Below, piece by piece: positions 1 to 8,254 of a stretch of 64,000 bases of DNA (position 1 is its first letter; every line of letters starts with the position of its first letter). The DNA is from Thermoplasmata archaeon (GTDB taxonomy: Archaea; Thermoplasmatota; Thermoplasmata; Methanomassiliicoccales; Methanomethylophilaceae), in assembly GCA_015063125.1 (NCBI GenBank), contig SUTB01000001.1, positions 1 to 64,000 of the forward strand. The letters run 5' to 3'. Both the position numbers and the translations under genes were made by a program. The notes under the pieces were generated by a model that saw only the letters and a program-made list of their open reading frames with translations, ran no database searches and was not told the origin of the DNA.

Positions 1-1533
1 GCCAACAAGGGCATAGAGGCGCTACAGAGCATGTCCCCCAAGACCGGAAGGATCGTGGACGGCGAAGCGGTAACCGAGGTGCCCGTTGAGGAGATAGCGA
101 TAGGTCAGATTGTAAGGGTCCTGCCAGGGGAATCCGTTCCCGTTGACGGAAAGGTCATAGCAGGAGAGACATCGATCGATCAGTCCGTGATCACCGGGGA
201 GTCGCTGCCAGTGGACAAGCTCGTAGGCGACAAGGTGTTCAGCGGAACCATCAATCAGATGGGATCGTTCGACATGGTCGTCGAGAAGACCTCTGACGAT
301 TCATCCTTCCAGAGGATGGTCGGTATGGTCTCCTCCGTGGATGCTGAGAAGACGCGTATGGTAAGGGTGGCAGACAAATGGGCCACTGCATTGGTGGCGA
401 TTGTCATGGTCCTTGCTGCTGCGACGTATCTCCTGACCAACGACGCCTACCGTGCAGTCACCGTGTGCATCGTATTCTGCCCGTGTGCTTTCATTCTCGC
501 CACTCCGACCGCAGTGGTCGCCACTATCGGAAACCTCGCAAAGCGTGGAGTCCTGGTCAGGGACGGGGATTCTTTGGAGAGGATGTCGACCGTCGACACC
601 GTCGCATTCGATAAGACCGGTACGATAACCGAAGGCAGACCGAAGGTCCTGGAAGTCTACTCAGCGGGCGATAATACCGAATTCATATCGGTCGTCTCAT
701 CTGCGGAATCGGGATCCGAGCATCCTCTTGCGAAGGCATTCGTATCGTTCGCGGACGAAAGAGGCGTCAAGCATTCGAGACCGGACACATTCAAGATGAC
801 CGCGGGACGCGGAATCGAGGCTACAGTCGCAGGCTCCAAGGTCCTCATCGGAAACGCAAGAATGATGGAGGAGGCCGCTATCACCATCCCGGCCGACGCA
901 TCAGAGCGTTCCGAGGGCCTTTACTCCCAAGGAAGCACCATCGTCTTCGTTTCCAAGGATGGAGCTTTCGCAGGTTTCGTAGCATTCTCAGATTCCATAC
1001 GTCCGACCTCCAGGGATACCGTAAACCAGCTCAGCTTCATGGGCATCGGATGTGTTCTGCTGACCGGTGATAATGTACGTGCGGCAGCCCACATGGCATC
1101 GGAAGCCGGAATCGGAGAGTACATATCCGAATGTACACCGGAGACGAAGGTATCTGTAATCGAGGACAAACAGAGCGAAGGCAGGAAGGTCTGCATGGTG
1201 GGAGACGGTGTGAACGATGCTCCCGCACTGAAGAAGGCATGGGTCGGCATCGCAATGGGCTCCACGGGAACAGATATCGCTGCGGATGCATCCGATATGG
1301 TCCTGGTCAAGGATGGACTAGAGTCGCTACCGCATCTGTTCGGTATCTCGAAGGAGATGATGAGGAAGGTCAGGTTCAACATAGCTTTCTCCATGTCCTG
1401 GAATTTCCTGGCTGTCGCGCTGTCCATGTTCGCCGTGCTGAACCCTGTCACTGGTGCACTCGTGCACAACGTCGGATCCGTGGCCGTAGTGGTCAATTCT
1501 GCCCTTCTGCTCATGTACGGAAAGAGAAAATGA
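1..1533 (+). CDS. Heavy-metal P-type ATPase (P1B), 5' end cut by window edge
   Basis: The reading frame is open from base 1, so the N-terminal metal-binding and first membrane part lies outside the window. What remains has the full catalytic core: the actuator motif TGES near base 193, the membrane metal-binding CPC near base 478, the phosphorylation motif DKTGT near base 610, the SEHPLA nucleotide-binding motif and the hinge GDGVNDAP near base 1202. The last two helices end in a HNVGS...VNSALLL stretch that resembles the TM8 signature of Zn/Cd/Co exporters more than the copper type seen in the second ATPase at 9743-11971. It should export a divalent heavy metal across the plasma membrane; the metal is inferred. 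The stop is TGA. Confidence 0.9.
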   Translation, partial: ANKGIEALQSMSPKTGRIVDGEAVTEVPVEEIAIGQIVRVLPGESVPVDGKVIAGETSIDQSVITGESLPVDKLVGDKVFSGTINQMGSFDMVVEKTSDDSSFQRMVGMVSSVDAEKTRMVRVADKWATALVAIVMVLAAATYLLTNDAYRAVTVCIVFCPCAFILATPTAVVATIGNLAKRGVLVRDGDSLERMSTVDTVAFDKTGTITEGRPKVLEVYSAGDNTEFISVVSSAESGSEHPLAKAFVSFADERGVKHSRPDTFKMTAGRGIEATVAGSKVLIGNARMMEEAAITIPADASERSEGLYSQGSTIVFVSKDGAFAGFVAFSDSIRPTSRDTVNQLSFMGIGCVLLTGDNVRAAAHMASEAGIGEYISECTPETKVSVIEDKQSEGRKVCMVGDGVNDAPALKKAWVGIAMGSTGTDIAADASDMVLVKDGLESLPHLFGISKEMMRKVRFNIAFSMSWNFLAVALSMFAVLNPVTGALVHNVGSVAVVVNSALLLMYGKRK

Positions 1534-1610
1534 CATCAAACCTAACAGAACAGGCCACCGGTCTTATAAACTGTAGGGAATGAGTTATATCCGAGAATGT
1601 ATGACCAATC

Positions 1611-2564
1611 ATGATTTGGATCGCGATATGTCTCATCGCAGGTGCCGTGATGCTCTACTTCGGATCGGAGTGGCTGGTCCGCGGAGCGAAAGGTCTGGCA
1701 TTGAATCTGGGAGTGGCACCGTTCGTCATCGGTCTCACCGTCTTGGCATTCGGTTCCTCAGCCCCCGAGGCCATAACTTCCATAGTGAGTACAAGCAATC
1801 CTCAGATCATAATAGGAAACGTGGTTGGCAGCAACATCGCCAATATCGGTCTGGCCATTGGATTGGCAGCCGTATTGGGCCCCATGGCAGCCATATACAA
1901 GGACATGAAGTTGGAGATTTGGGTTATGCTTCTGGCGAGTGTCCTTCTCTGCTGTCTGGGCCTTATCGGATCGGTGGGTTACATAGTCGGTATTCCACTC
2001 ATCCTTTCCCTGTTCGTGTTCCTCTATGTCGTCTTCAAGAAGAAGAAAGCGGACAAGGAAGGCCGTGCAGTCTATGAGGAGGAGGTCACCATCGACACCC
2101 TCAGAACACCGGTGCTCACATTATTGTGCGTGGTCGGTCTGGTGCTCTTGTATTTCGGTGCGAAGTACTTCATCGAGGGAGCTAAGGGCCTGGCCCAGAT
2201 CCTGGGCGCATCCGACTTGATAATCGGTCTGGTTGTCGTCGCAATCGGAACCTCGCTTCCCGAGATCTGCATCAGCCTTCTGGCGGCACGTCGCGGAGAG
2301 GCCGATCTGGCGGTAGCGAACATCGTTGGAAGCAACATATTCAACATACTGTTCGTGCTCGGCATCGGAGCATCGCTCGTCGATATCCCGATCTCTCAGT
2401 CGATGGTCGGATTCCACATGCCCATGATGCTGCTTCTCTCGGTTACCATGTTCCTGATAGTGCGCTTCAAGAACAGGATCGACAGGAGATCAGGATTCGT
2501 CCTTCTGGGCATATATGCTGTTTATTTCATAGCGATAGCCCTTAATCCGAGCCTGATGTTTTGA
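1611..2564 (+). CDS. Calcium/sodium exchanger, CaCA family (YrbG-like)
   Basis: A 317-residue, very hydrophobic protein of about ten membrane helices. It has the two inverted alpha-repeats of cation/Ca2+ exchangers, with GSSAPE near residue 48 and GTSLPE near residue 214, each followed by a VGSNI(A/F)NI segment. The two halves are joined by a short basic cytoplasmic loop (FKKKKADK). The length matches the prokaryotic YrbG branch. Such proteins exchange Ca2+ for Na+ or H+ at the plasma membrane. The stop directly abuts the stop of the convergent marker-8 gene, leaving no room for a separate terminator. Confidence 0.9.
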   Translation: MIWIAICLIAGAVMLYFGSEWLVRGAKGLALNLGVAPFVIGLTVLAFGSSAPEAITSIVSTSNPQIIIGNVVGSNIANIGLAIGLAAVLGPMAAIYKDMKLEIWVMLLASVLLCCLGLIGSVGYIVGIPLILSLFVFLYVVFKKKKADKEGRAVYEEEVTIDTLRTPVLTLLCVVGLVLLYFGAKYFIEGAKGLAQILGASDLIIGLVVVAIGTSLPEICISLLAARRGEADLAVANIVGSNIFNILFVLGIGASLVDIPISQSMVGFHMPMMLLLSVTMFLIVRFKNRIDRRSGFVLLGIYAVYFIAIALNPSLMF

Positions 2565-3407
2565 TCACTGCCAGTTGATCAGCGGCCTAGGCTCATCCTT
2601 GGGCTCGCCGTTGTAAGGTGCCCTGCCTATGGAAACGAGCTTGTCAAGGACCATCCTCTTGCCAGTATCGGTGACGCCGTAGATCTGAATCTTGTTGCCT
2701 GCCACCAGCACGTCCCGCGTCTCCGCTTCCCTTCTGATGGGTTGCGATGCGCAGGCGGTTATGATGTCGCAGTTATCGAACAGAACCTTCGCTCCTTTGC
2801 AGTTGGTGTGGCTGGTATGAACTCCTACTATAAGCGCACGGTCGCCGTAGATGTCCCTTATCCTCTTCGCATCATCGGCGATGGCTACCGTCACAGCGAA
2901 CTTATTGTATCCCTTGGAATCCGCAAGTGCGGTACCTTTGATCATGTCGAGAGGGACGGTATCTGGATCCAAGACATTGTCCCTTCCGACGGCATCGAGG
3001 ACCACTTGGAGAGGGGAGGTCTCCACCAGTCCCGAGATCCTTCCGCACAGGCCCTGGAGGAGAGCAGGTTCGGTGATGACCGCCGTACCGCACCCGTCCG
3101 CCGCAATTACCGCAGCGTCGATATCTCCTTTCTCCAAAGCCAGGCTCAGAATCTCGGACACACCGAAGGTCACATAGTCATCGGCACGTACGACTCTGTT
3201 CTCGGTGCAGAAACCGAAGTCCCTGATGCGGAATTCCACGTTCTCGCGTATCTTCTCCGGGGAAATGTCCTCCATACCGCAGAGCTTCTTGAACAGCGGG
3301 CAGAACTTGATCTCGGGCTGTCCGATCTCTGCAACCTCGCCGTCGATGATGACCACACGTGTCATCCCCAGCATATCGAAAACGTGTCTTCCGCCTTTGC
3401 CTGCCAT
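2565..3407 (-). CDS. Methanogenesis marker protein 8 (DUF2099 family)
   Basis: A 280-residue soluble protein that I match to methanogenesis marker 8 from its opening (HVFDMLGMTRVVIIDGEV), the following EIKFCPLFKKLCG segment and the cysteine-containing patches AADGCGTA and TSHTNCKGA. The family is almost confined to methanogens and has no settled biochemical role; the conserved cysteines suggest a metal or redox site, which is inference. It starts at an ATG and ends in TGA. It is convergent with the exchanger gene and divergent from the secreted protein at 3494, so the short gap 3408-3493 must hold both promoters. Confidence 0.75.
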   Translation of the reverse strand: MAGKGGRHVFDMLGMTRVVIIDGEVAEIGQPEIKFCPLFKKLCGMEDISPEKIRENVEFRIRDFGFCTENRVVRADDYVTFGVSEILSLALEKGDIDAAVIAADGCGTAVITEPALLQGLCGRISGLVETSPLQVVLDAVGRDNVLDPDTVPLDMIKGTALADSKGYNKFAVTVAIADDAKRIRDIYGDRALIVGVHTSHTNCKGAKVLFDNCDIITACASQPIRREAETRDVLVAGNKIQIYGVTDTGKRMVLDKLVSIGRAPYNGEPKDEPRPLINWQ

Positions 3408-3493
3408 TATATCGGGATGTCATCTGATTGCAGATTTAAAATCAGTCCATCGCATAGGTGAAACGGTAAAATACCGTTCATCGATTCAGTGGC

Positions 3494-4339
3494 ATGAAAA
3501 CATCAACCGCATTGACCGTGGCCGTTATCGCCGTGGTCGTATGTCTAGGATTCAACTACCTGACAAACTATGAGGTGGACAACACCGAGGACTACTCTCT
3601 TTTGGCATCCTCAGATCTCAACGAAGGATTGACAATCGAGTTGGTGGCCGGAGGTCACACTGAAATGGAGAAGACAACCGTGTTGACAAAGGTCTCCGGC
3701 AGCGATGTTACTGTGAGCATCGATGCAGAGGAGTCCTACATGACATCATTCAGTCTCTATTACTTCTCCCCCGATGTGTATCTGCCGATAGACTACACTG
3801 ATCCATCAGCCATTCCCGAAGGGGTTTCCGTCAATGTAGAGGGAGACCTGTACATCATAGACGGCTCATTCGAGCAGAGGCCGGGACAGATATTCGCATT
3901 CAATGACCTGTGGATCACCTATGATGGCGAGGAGGTATCGGATGTCGACGGATCCTATCAGCTGAAGGTCGAAGTCGACAGGGCGGGGACTCAAGTCCAC
4001 ATGGTGACAACCGAGGAGGTCTGGACAGAGGATGGAGAAGTCCAGGTGAAGGTTACTGCCGCCATGGAAGCAACGGGAACGGTCGATAAGGATGTGGCCC
4101 TCGCCACTGCCCTGGAAGTTTTCGATGAGGACATTTATCATGACTGCAGCAAAAAGGTGACCAACGGTAAGCTCGGAGGACTCAACGTCAAGATCTACAC
4201 CTTGAACGGTGAGAACTACAGGGACTACAAGCTCTACGTCTACAACGGTTACGTCCTGAAGTCCAAAGGTACGATCGTTTATGACGGAATCGAATACGAA
4301 CAGTACTTGGACACCAAGGTCTACATGCAACTGCTTTGA
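3494..4339 (+). CDS. Secreted or membrane-anchored protein of unknown function
   Basis: A 281-residue protein. The first 24 residues form a signal peptide or anchor (a short basic start MKTST, then a hydrophobic run to about residue 22). The rest is acidic, rich in Thr, Asp and Val, and looks like extracellular beta-sandwich sequence. There is no lipobox cysteine and no second membrane segment. I do not recognise the family. It probably faces the outside of the cell. A strong GC hairpin follows the stop at 4349-4370, so it is likely a single-gene transcript. Confidence 0.6.
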   Translation: MKTSTALTVAVIAVVVCLGFNYLTNYEVDNTEDYSLLASSDLNEGLTIELVAGGHTEMEKTTVLTKVSGSDVTVSIDAEESYMTSFSLYYFSPDVYLPIDYTDPSAIPEGVSVNVEGDLYIIDGSFEQRPGQIFAFNDLWITYDGEEVSDVDGSYQLKVEVDRAGTQVHMVTTEEVWTEDGEVQVKVTAAMEATGTVDKDVALATALEVFDEDIYHDCSKKVTNGKLGGLNVKIYTLNGENYRDYKLYVYNGYVLKSKGTIVYDGIEYEQYLDTKVYMQLL

Positions 4340-4348
4340 TCAAAACTT

Positions 4349-4370
4349 CCGCCGGGTCGGATCCCGGCGG
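4349..4370 (+). terminator. Hairpin terminator after the secreted-protein gene
   Basis: Perfect inverted repeat CCGCCGGG / CCCGGCGG with a six-base loop, nine bases after the TGA at 4339. There is no long T-run behind it. Confidence 0.6.
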
Positions 4371-4926
4371 ATCACTTCATCCATTTTCACAGGCACTGAC
4401 ATTCGCGCCATTATATTGTTCAATCTTCTAAGCCCCTGTTTATTATAGGAGCTGTGGAATCGGCTAGCACGGATTATCTCGGTCTGAGCGACGATGAGGT
4501 CAGCACACTGCTGTCCAAACTGACTTCGTGAGCCCAACGAGGTCAGTTCGGAGCGAATAGCTCTCATTGGATCGGCAGCATAGCAAACCGTCGTTCAACT
4601 CAATCGTCAACCTCTACAGTGAACGATTTGTTGGGATAGTACTCGATCTCGACGAAGCTTTCCCTGACCTTATCCGGGATTGTTCCAATCGAGTAGTTTG
4701 CCGGCCATGATTTCGAGGCTGAGGAAATAGAGAACAGGCTCAGATCATACGAAGAGAAATACCGTGATGATTATGAGATTGAGGACCCTGAAGCTGCTGA
4801 GCAGAAAGCCTGGGAAGAGTATCAGAAGGACAAGGTTGCCAGACAAGCTTTGAAAGAGAAGAATTCGTGAATTCTTCACGATAGCAATATCTGCCAATTC
4901 CATTTTTTCTAATATCAAGGTGAGGA
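4371..4926. other. Gene-poor stretch with coding relics
   Basis: No intact gene is visible. Short protein-like open pieces occur on both strands: on the plus strand a tail reading ESASTDYLGLSDDEVSTLL that stops near 4530; on the minus strand an open segment between 4770 and 4600 that reads GTIPDKVRESFVEIEYY before a TGA; and the plus-strand tail listed separately at 4709-4870. None has a convincing start. The mix of truncated frames next to a DUF3800 gene suggests decayed accessory DNA. Confidence 0.4.
4709..4870 (+). pseudogene. C-terminal remnant of a charged, coiled-coil-like protein
   Basis: The frame reads about 53 codons of typical protein composition (for example RSYEEKYRDDYEIEDPEAA, then many Lys/Glu/Gln) and ends in TGA at 4868-4870, 56 bases before the DUF3800 start. 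There is no start codon with a ribosome site; upstream the frame hits TAG near 4696. It is most simply the tail of a gene whose front has been lost. The part at 4709-4770 also overlaps a minus-strand open segment, so which strand was coding there is not certain. Confidence 0.35.
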
Positions 4927-5529
4927 ATGACTTCTACAGCATCTTTGGATGAATCCGGGAATGTTGGTTCCCAGGGCAGGTACTTTGTGTTATCAGCTCT
5001 GATTGTGAAGCGTACAAACGATCTGAACAAATCATTCAAAATTCTAGACGAGATGAGAAAGAAGAGGAACAGCGCCAAAGGCTCTGACCCTGAAGTGAAG
5101 TTCAGCAATTCCTATCCGGATGAAAGGATAAGGGTGCTTCAGTCACTGTCAGAGAGTTCTGTTTCCATTGTCTTCGTCGTTATCGATAAGAAGAAATCCA
5201 AGTTGTACAGCAATACGCACAACTGTGATTTGTATAAGGCAGCCATTAAAGAGATACTCCCTCTGGTCGGAAAGGCACTTACGACCAATGACGTTGCTCT
5301 GAATTTCGACGAGAATCTCTGCATCAGTATGAAGGATCTGATCGAGGCTGTGAACAACAACCTTCAGAACCGTAATGTCAAATCTGTGAAGAAAGTTAGA
5401 TCCTTAGCCGACAAAGCGGTGCAGCTAGCGGATTTCATTTCAGGATCTATCCGTGAGAAGTACGAAAACGACGATGAGCAGTATATGGCTGTAATCGAAG
5501 AGAAGATATCCATTGCCCATGAGACATAA
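4927..5529 (+). CDS. DUF3800 domain protein
   Basis: A 200-residue protein with the DUF3800 hallmarks: an N-terminal LDESGN motif at residues 7-12 with the following strand (YFVLSALIV), a central basic segment (EMRKKRNS) and a C-terminal QLADFISGSI motif whose Asp is normally conserved. DUF3800 proteins have an RNase H-like fold and are common in mobile or defence-rich regions, but their reaction is unknown. Flanking gene relics and the lower GC of the surrounding DNA suggest acquired DNA. The stop is TAA, followed at once by a long inverted repeat. Confidence 0.8.
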   Translation: MTSTASLDESGNVGSQGRYFVLSALIVKRTNDLNKSFKILDEMRKKRNSAKGSDPEVKFSNSYPDERIRVLQSLSESSVSIVFVVIDKKKSKLYSNTHNCDLYKAAIKEILPLVGKALTTNDVALNFDENLCISMKDLIEAVNNNLQNRNVKSVKKVRSLADKAVQLADFISGSIREKYENDDEQYMAVIEEKISIAHET

Positions 5530-5558
5530 TGGCTGCTCACTTGCAGCCGACTCATGGG
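5516..5558 (+). terminator. Two-tier hairpin at the end of the DUF3800 gene
   Basis: An outer stem CCCATGAG (5516-5523) / CTCATGGG (5551-5558) encloses an inner stem GGCTGC (5531-5536) / GCAGCC (5543-5548). The outer arm overlaps the last codons of the gene. Being symmetric, it could also act on transcripts arriving from the tRNA-Tyr side. Confidence 0.55.
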
Positions 5559-5752
5559 TCTTACTTGGATACGTATCCATTATCGTTTGTCATATTTAAA
5601 TTGAACTCGTTCTGTTTCGAATCATCAATACAAGATGCTTTAGAATTGTGGTTCGAATGAGGCTTCTCCATACTCTATTTGATTGGTTAACCGGATAAGA
5701 GGAATTCCCGACCGGTAAGTCGCCAAATTCCGAAGATGCTGGATAAGGATGG

Positions 5753-5861
5753 TCCCCACTCCCTGATTTGAACAGGGGACCTGCTGATTTCAGCGGCTGT
5801 ATCGGGTTTTACCGAAAACACTCTACAGTCAGCCGCTCTAGCCAGTCTGAGCTAAGTGGGG
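5753..5861 (-). tRNA. tRNA-Tyr (GTA) with a 34-nt intron
   Basis: On the minus strand the acceptor stem CCCCACT pairs with AGTGGGG, followed by A73 and an encoded CCA (5750-5752). C1-G72 is the archaeal tyrosine identity pair. The D arm, the anticodon stem GCTGA/TCAGC and the T arm are all present. The anticodon GTA lies at 5826-5824. The anticodon loop is interrupted after position 37 by bases 5822-5789, the usual archaeal intron site. The intron end can pair with the anticodon-arm region, as expected for a bulge-helix-bulge splice site. The matching tyrosyl-tRNA synthetase is at 24387-25466. Confidence 0.92.
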
Positions 5862-6019
5862 ACTTAGATTCGGGGATGCTTATACATTATAAAATAGTAT
5901 TGGTCTTGTTTCCAGAGCCAATTATTCTCCCAGAATCGTGCTTCATAATCATCGATATTCATGCAGAATATTGTTGTTTTCAGACTTAATAATTCGACGA
6001 GATCGATCCTAAAGATCGT

Positions 6020-6772
6020 TCATCTGAAGTACGAAAGATCCTCGGGACTGGTCTCTGCAAGCGCCTGAACCTCATCGTTGATCTGCTCCACCTGTTGGAT
6101 GTCTGCCTGCATCTCGGAAGTGTCCAATTCGATGCCGAGTATTTTGCATAGGACATCTACGACGCATTTGGCGCTCTTGTGATCGATGATAAATCCGGAG
6201 GTCTCTCCCATGATACATGCAGCATCTATGTCGTACTCATCGGCCATGACTAGGAACATCGCCGCAGCGCCTATGATCCCGCCCTGAGGCTCGTTGGCCT
6301 TGAACGTGACGCCGGCCTTCTCGAGCCTGGTCTTCAGCTTTGAGTCGTTGACCACCCCGAGGACCTGAGGTTCGGTAACGACCTGGCCCAATCCGTAGCC
6401 GCCCAGTGTGATGATCAGCTCAGGATCGTACTTCACGATCTTCTCGAAGATGAATTTGTTCAGTTCGAACTGTCCCTGAGGCGTCGAAGCCTGGAATTCT
6501 CCCTCTAGGAAGATGATGTCATGTCCGTTGACATCCTTCGCATACCAGAGCTCCTCTGAAGCGGGATACGCGATGCTCTCGTTGTCGACGAACACCTGCG
6601 GAGGGAGGTCGCTGGAGAGGATCGTGGCGAATCTCTTGGTCTCGAGTTTGTAGCTGATGAAATCAGCGGCTATCTTGCCCACGTTGCCGACACCCGGCAG
6701 TCCCTCGATGAAAATCACGTTATGGAAATCGGGCCTGCAGTCATAGGTGATCGTGTTTTCCATTCTCTCCAT
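6020..6772 (-). CDS. PAC2-family protein (proteasome assembly chaperone-like)
   Basis: About 250 residues. It has the PAC2 opening (FIEGLPGVGNVGKIAADFI), a central TLGGYGLGQV segment and a late AACIMGETSGF segment, all typical of archaeal PAC2 proteins related to eukaryotic proteasome-assembly chaperones. The last gene of the L44e-S27e-aIF2alpha-Nop10-PAC2 operon, it overlaps the end of nop10 by about 20-30 bases. Start choice: the ATG at 6772 (MERMEN) or at 6763 (MENTIT); the latter has GGAG at good spacing. A longer reading from 6817 has no support. The exact role in archaea is not established. Confidence 0.8.
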   Translation of the reverse strand: MERMENTITYDCRPDFHNVIFIEGLPGVGNVGKIAADFISYKLETKRFATILSSDLPPQVFVDNESIAYPASEELWYAKDVNGHDIIFLEGEFQASTPQGQFELNKFIFEKIVKYDPELIITLGGYGLGQVVTEPQVLGVVNDSKLKTRLEKAGVTFKANEPQGGIIGAAAMFLVMADEYDIDAACIMGETSGFIIDHKSAKCVVDVLCKILGIELDTSEMQADIQQVEQINDEVQALAETSPEDLSYFR

Positions 6773-6929
6773 ACTCCTGAATGATGGATCTGCGCCTGTA
6801 CTCTCCCATGCGGTCATCCGGGGAATACCTGGGGGGTACCGGACATACCGTGGGCTTGTGACAGTATTTGCATTCGGACAGAAGCGTGTATCTTCCGCAT
6901 TCGGCGCATTTGCGGATCTCGCTCTTCAT
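6741..6929 (-). CDS. nop10: Ribosome biogenesis protein Nop10
   Basis: A 62-residue protein with the Nop10 zinc ribbon (CAECGRYTL then CKYCHKPT) and the linear C-terminal part PPRYSPDDRMGEYRR that wraps around Cbf5. Nop10 is an H/ACA ribonucleoprotein subunit needed for RNA-guided pseudouridylation. I start at the ATG of MKSEIRK (6929), because the upstream residues MRASE are not conserved and would overlap the aIF2alpha stop. Its position between aIF2alpha and PAC2 is the common archaeal order. Confidence 0.9.
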   Translation of the reverse strand: MKSEIRKCAECGRYTLLSECKYCHKPTVCPVPPRYSPDDRMGEYRRRSIIQEYGENGKHDHL

Positions 6930-6930
6930 C

Positions 6931-7713
6931 TCACTTGCTCTCACGTTTCAGCACTGCTGTGCCGTCGTTCGACGTCAGTGAATCGATGGCCGTCGCGGTG
7001 ACAGCCTTCATGATGTCCTCGGCCTCTTTGTACTCGGCCGCATTGACCACGACTCTGTACCTGGGGCAACCTACGCAGGTTATCTCCACGGATGAGCCGT
7101 CCGCCGCCGCCAGTCCCTCCATGAGGGCGTTCTTGATGAGCTCCATGCCGTTGGGTGCCGATGAGCTCATCTCGAGGATTCCGTCGATCTGCACCGTGGG
7201 TGCCGCGACGTTCTCCTTGGCGACTTCCATAAATGTATCTACCCACTTGCCGCTGAACTCCGATGTGAAATCCTCGGGGTATGCGACAGCGGATTCAAAA
7301 GCACTGTAAAGTGTCTCGTAGGCCTCAAGCAGGTCGTTTCCGAACTGCTTGTAGGCCTTGTCGATGTCAATGTTCATCCTTTCAGCGACGATCTCGAGAA
7401 GCTTCTCTGCCTTCTTCTCGTTCTTCCACTGCTGGATTTTCTCCCTTTTCTGATGATCATTGACCGATTTTAAGGAAAGGTCGATGTGACCTTTTTGTGA
7501 ATCAACGCCCAGAACTTTGCAGACGATCTTTTGGCCTTCTCTGACGAAGTCCCTGATGTACTTAACCCAGCCAGTTGCGACATCCCTGACGTGAATGAAT
7601 CCTTCCCTGTCATCGTACTCGTCGAGAGTAACGAATGCTCCGAAGTTCTTCACGCTCTTAACGGTGCAGACTACAAGCTCACCGTTCTCGGGAAGGCCCC
7701 TGACCCTAGACAT
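6931..7713 (-). CDS. eif2a: Translation initiation factor aIF2 subunit alpha
   Basis: A 260-residue protein with three domains: an N-terminal S1/OB fold (residues about 10-85, NFGAFVTLDEYDDREGFIH, ending in GHIDLSLKSV), a central helical domain, and a C-terminal alpha/beta domain that binds the gamma subunit. It forms the heterotrimer that delivers initiator Met-tRNA to the small ribosomal subunit. Its start codon overlaps the S27e stop by one base, so the two are translationally coupled. The beta subunit lies elsewhere in the window at 54959-55594. Confidence 0.95.
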   Translation of the reverse strand: MSRVRGLPENGELVVCTVKSVKNFGAFVTLDEYDDREGFIHVRDVATGWVKYIRDFVREGQKIVCKVLGVDSQKGHIDLSLKSVNDHQKREKIQQWKNEKKAEKLLEIVAERMNIDIDKAYKQFGNDLLEAYETLYSAFESAVAYPEDFTSEFSGKWVDTFMEVAKENVAAPTVQIDGILEMSSSAPNGMELIKNALMEGLAAADGSSVEITCVGCPRYRVVVNAAEYKEAEDIMKAVTATAIDSLTSNDGTAVLKRESK

Positions 7714-7880
7714 CAGTTGACGACCTCAACGATTTCGCCCTTGATCTCGCCAACTCCGCCCTTGGGGACGATGAGTGTGGCTCCGCAGACGTGGCAGGTG
7801 ACCTTGGTCGCTGCCTTCTTGAATGCGATCTGCTCGTTCTCGCAGTCGGGACACTTGATTTTGATGAAATCTCCGGTCAT
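7713..7880 (-). CDS. rps27e: Ribosomal protein S27e (eS27)
   Basis: A 55-residue protein with one C4 zinc ribbon (CPDCENEQ and CHVCGATL) followed by the typical LIVPKGG tail. It is a small-subunit protein. A longer open frame upstream (to 8063) overlaps L44e and is not protein-like, so the ATG at 7880 is used. Five bases separate it from the L44e stop; its own stop overlaps the aIF2alpha start. Confidence 0.95.
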   Translation of the reverse strand: MTGDFIKIKCPDCENEQIAFKKAATKVTCHVCGATLIVPKGGVGEIKGEIVEVVN

Positions 7881-7885
7881 GATAA

Positions 7886-8164
7886 TCACTCCGTGAGCTC
7901 GAACTTCTTTGCGCGGATGCAAGGCGAGATGTTGGCCTTCTTGCACTGGGTGCATCTGTACCTGAGGTTGATCCTCTTGGTGGGCTTCTCCCTTCCTTCC
8001 GGCTTGGGCCTGGGGAATCCTCCGTAACCTGCGGTTACCTTTCTGAATCTCCTCTGTCCCCATTTGAGTTCGCTCGCCTTCTTCTTCTTGACCCTCTCCA
8101 CCTCTTGCTCGGTGTGGGCCTTGCAGGTAGGGCAGTATCTTTTGATTGTTCTGGGCATTTTCAT
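7886..8164 (-). CDS. rpl44e: Ribosomal protein L44e (eL42)
   Basis: A 92-residue, highly basic protein. It begins MKMPRTIKRYCPTCKAH, has the GGFPRPKPEGREKPTKR block, and ends in a second zinc knuckle (YRCTQCKKAN). It sits near the E-site of the large subunit. It is the first gene of the operon running to PAC2. On the minus strand a TATA-like TTTATATAA lies around 8206-8216, about 40-50 bases before the start. The upstream in-frame ATG at 8173 would add only MYT and is less likely. Confidence 0.95.
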   Translation of the reverse strand: MKMPRTIKRYCPTCKAHTEQEVERVKKKKASELKWGQRRFRKVTAGYGGFPRPKPEGREKPTKRINLRYRCTQCKKANISPCIRAKKFELTE

Positions 8165-8254
8165 GGTATACACCTTGAATTGAATCGGGCGACCTATTAT
8201 CGAAGTTATATAAAAACTTGATACCCCATTGGATGCGCGCGTATATAGGGTATT

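Noticed and set aside
4590-4720. A pyrrolysine gene running through TAG near 4696
   Set aside because: Upstream of that TAG the frame hits another stop within about 20 codons and no family is recognisable; it fits decayed DNA better.
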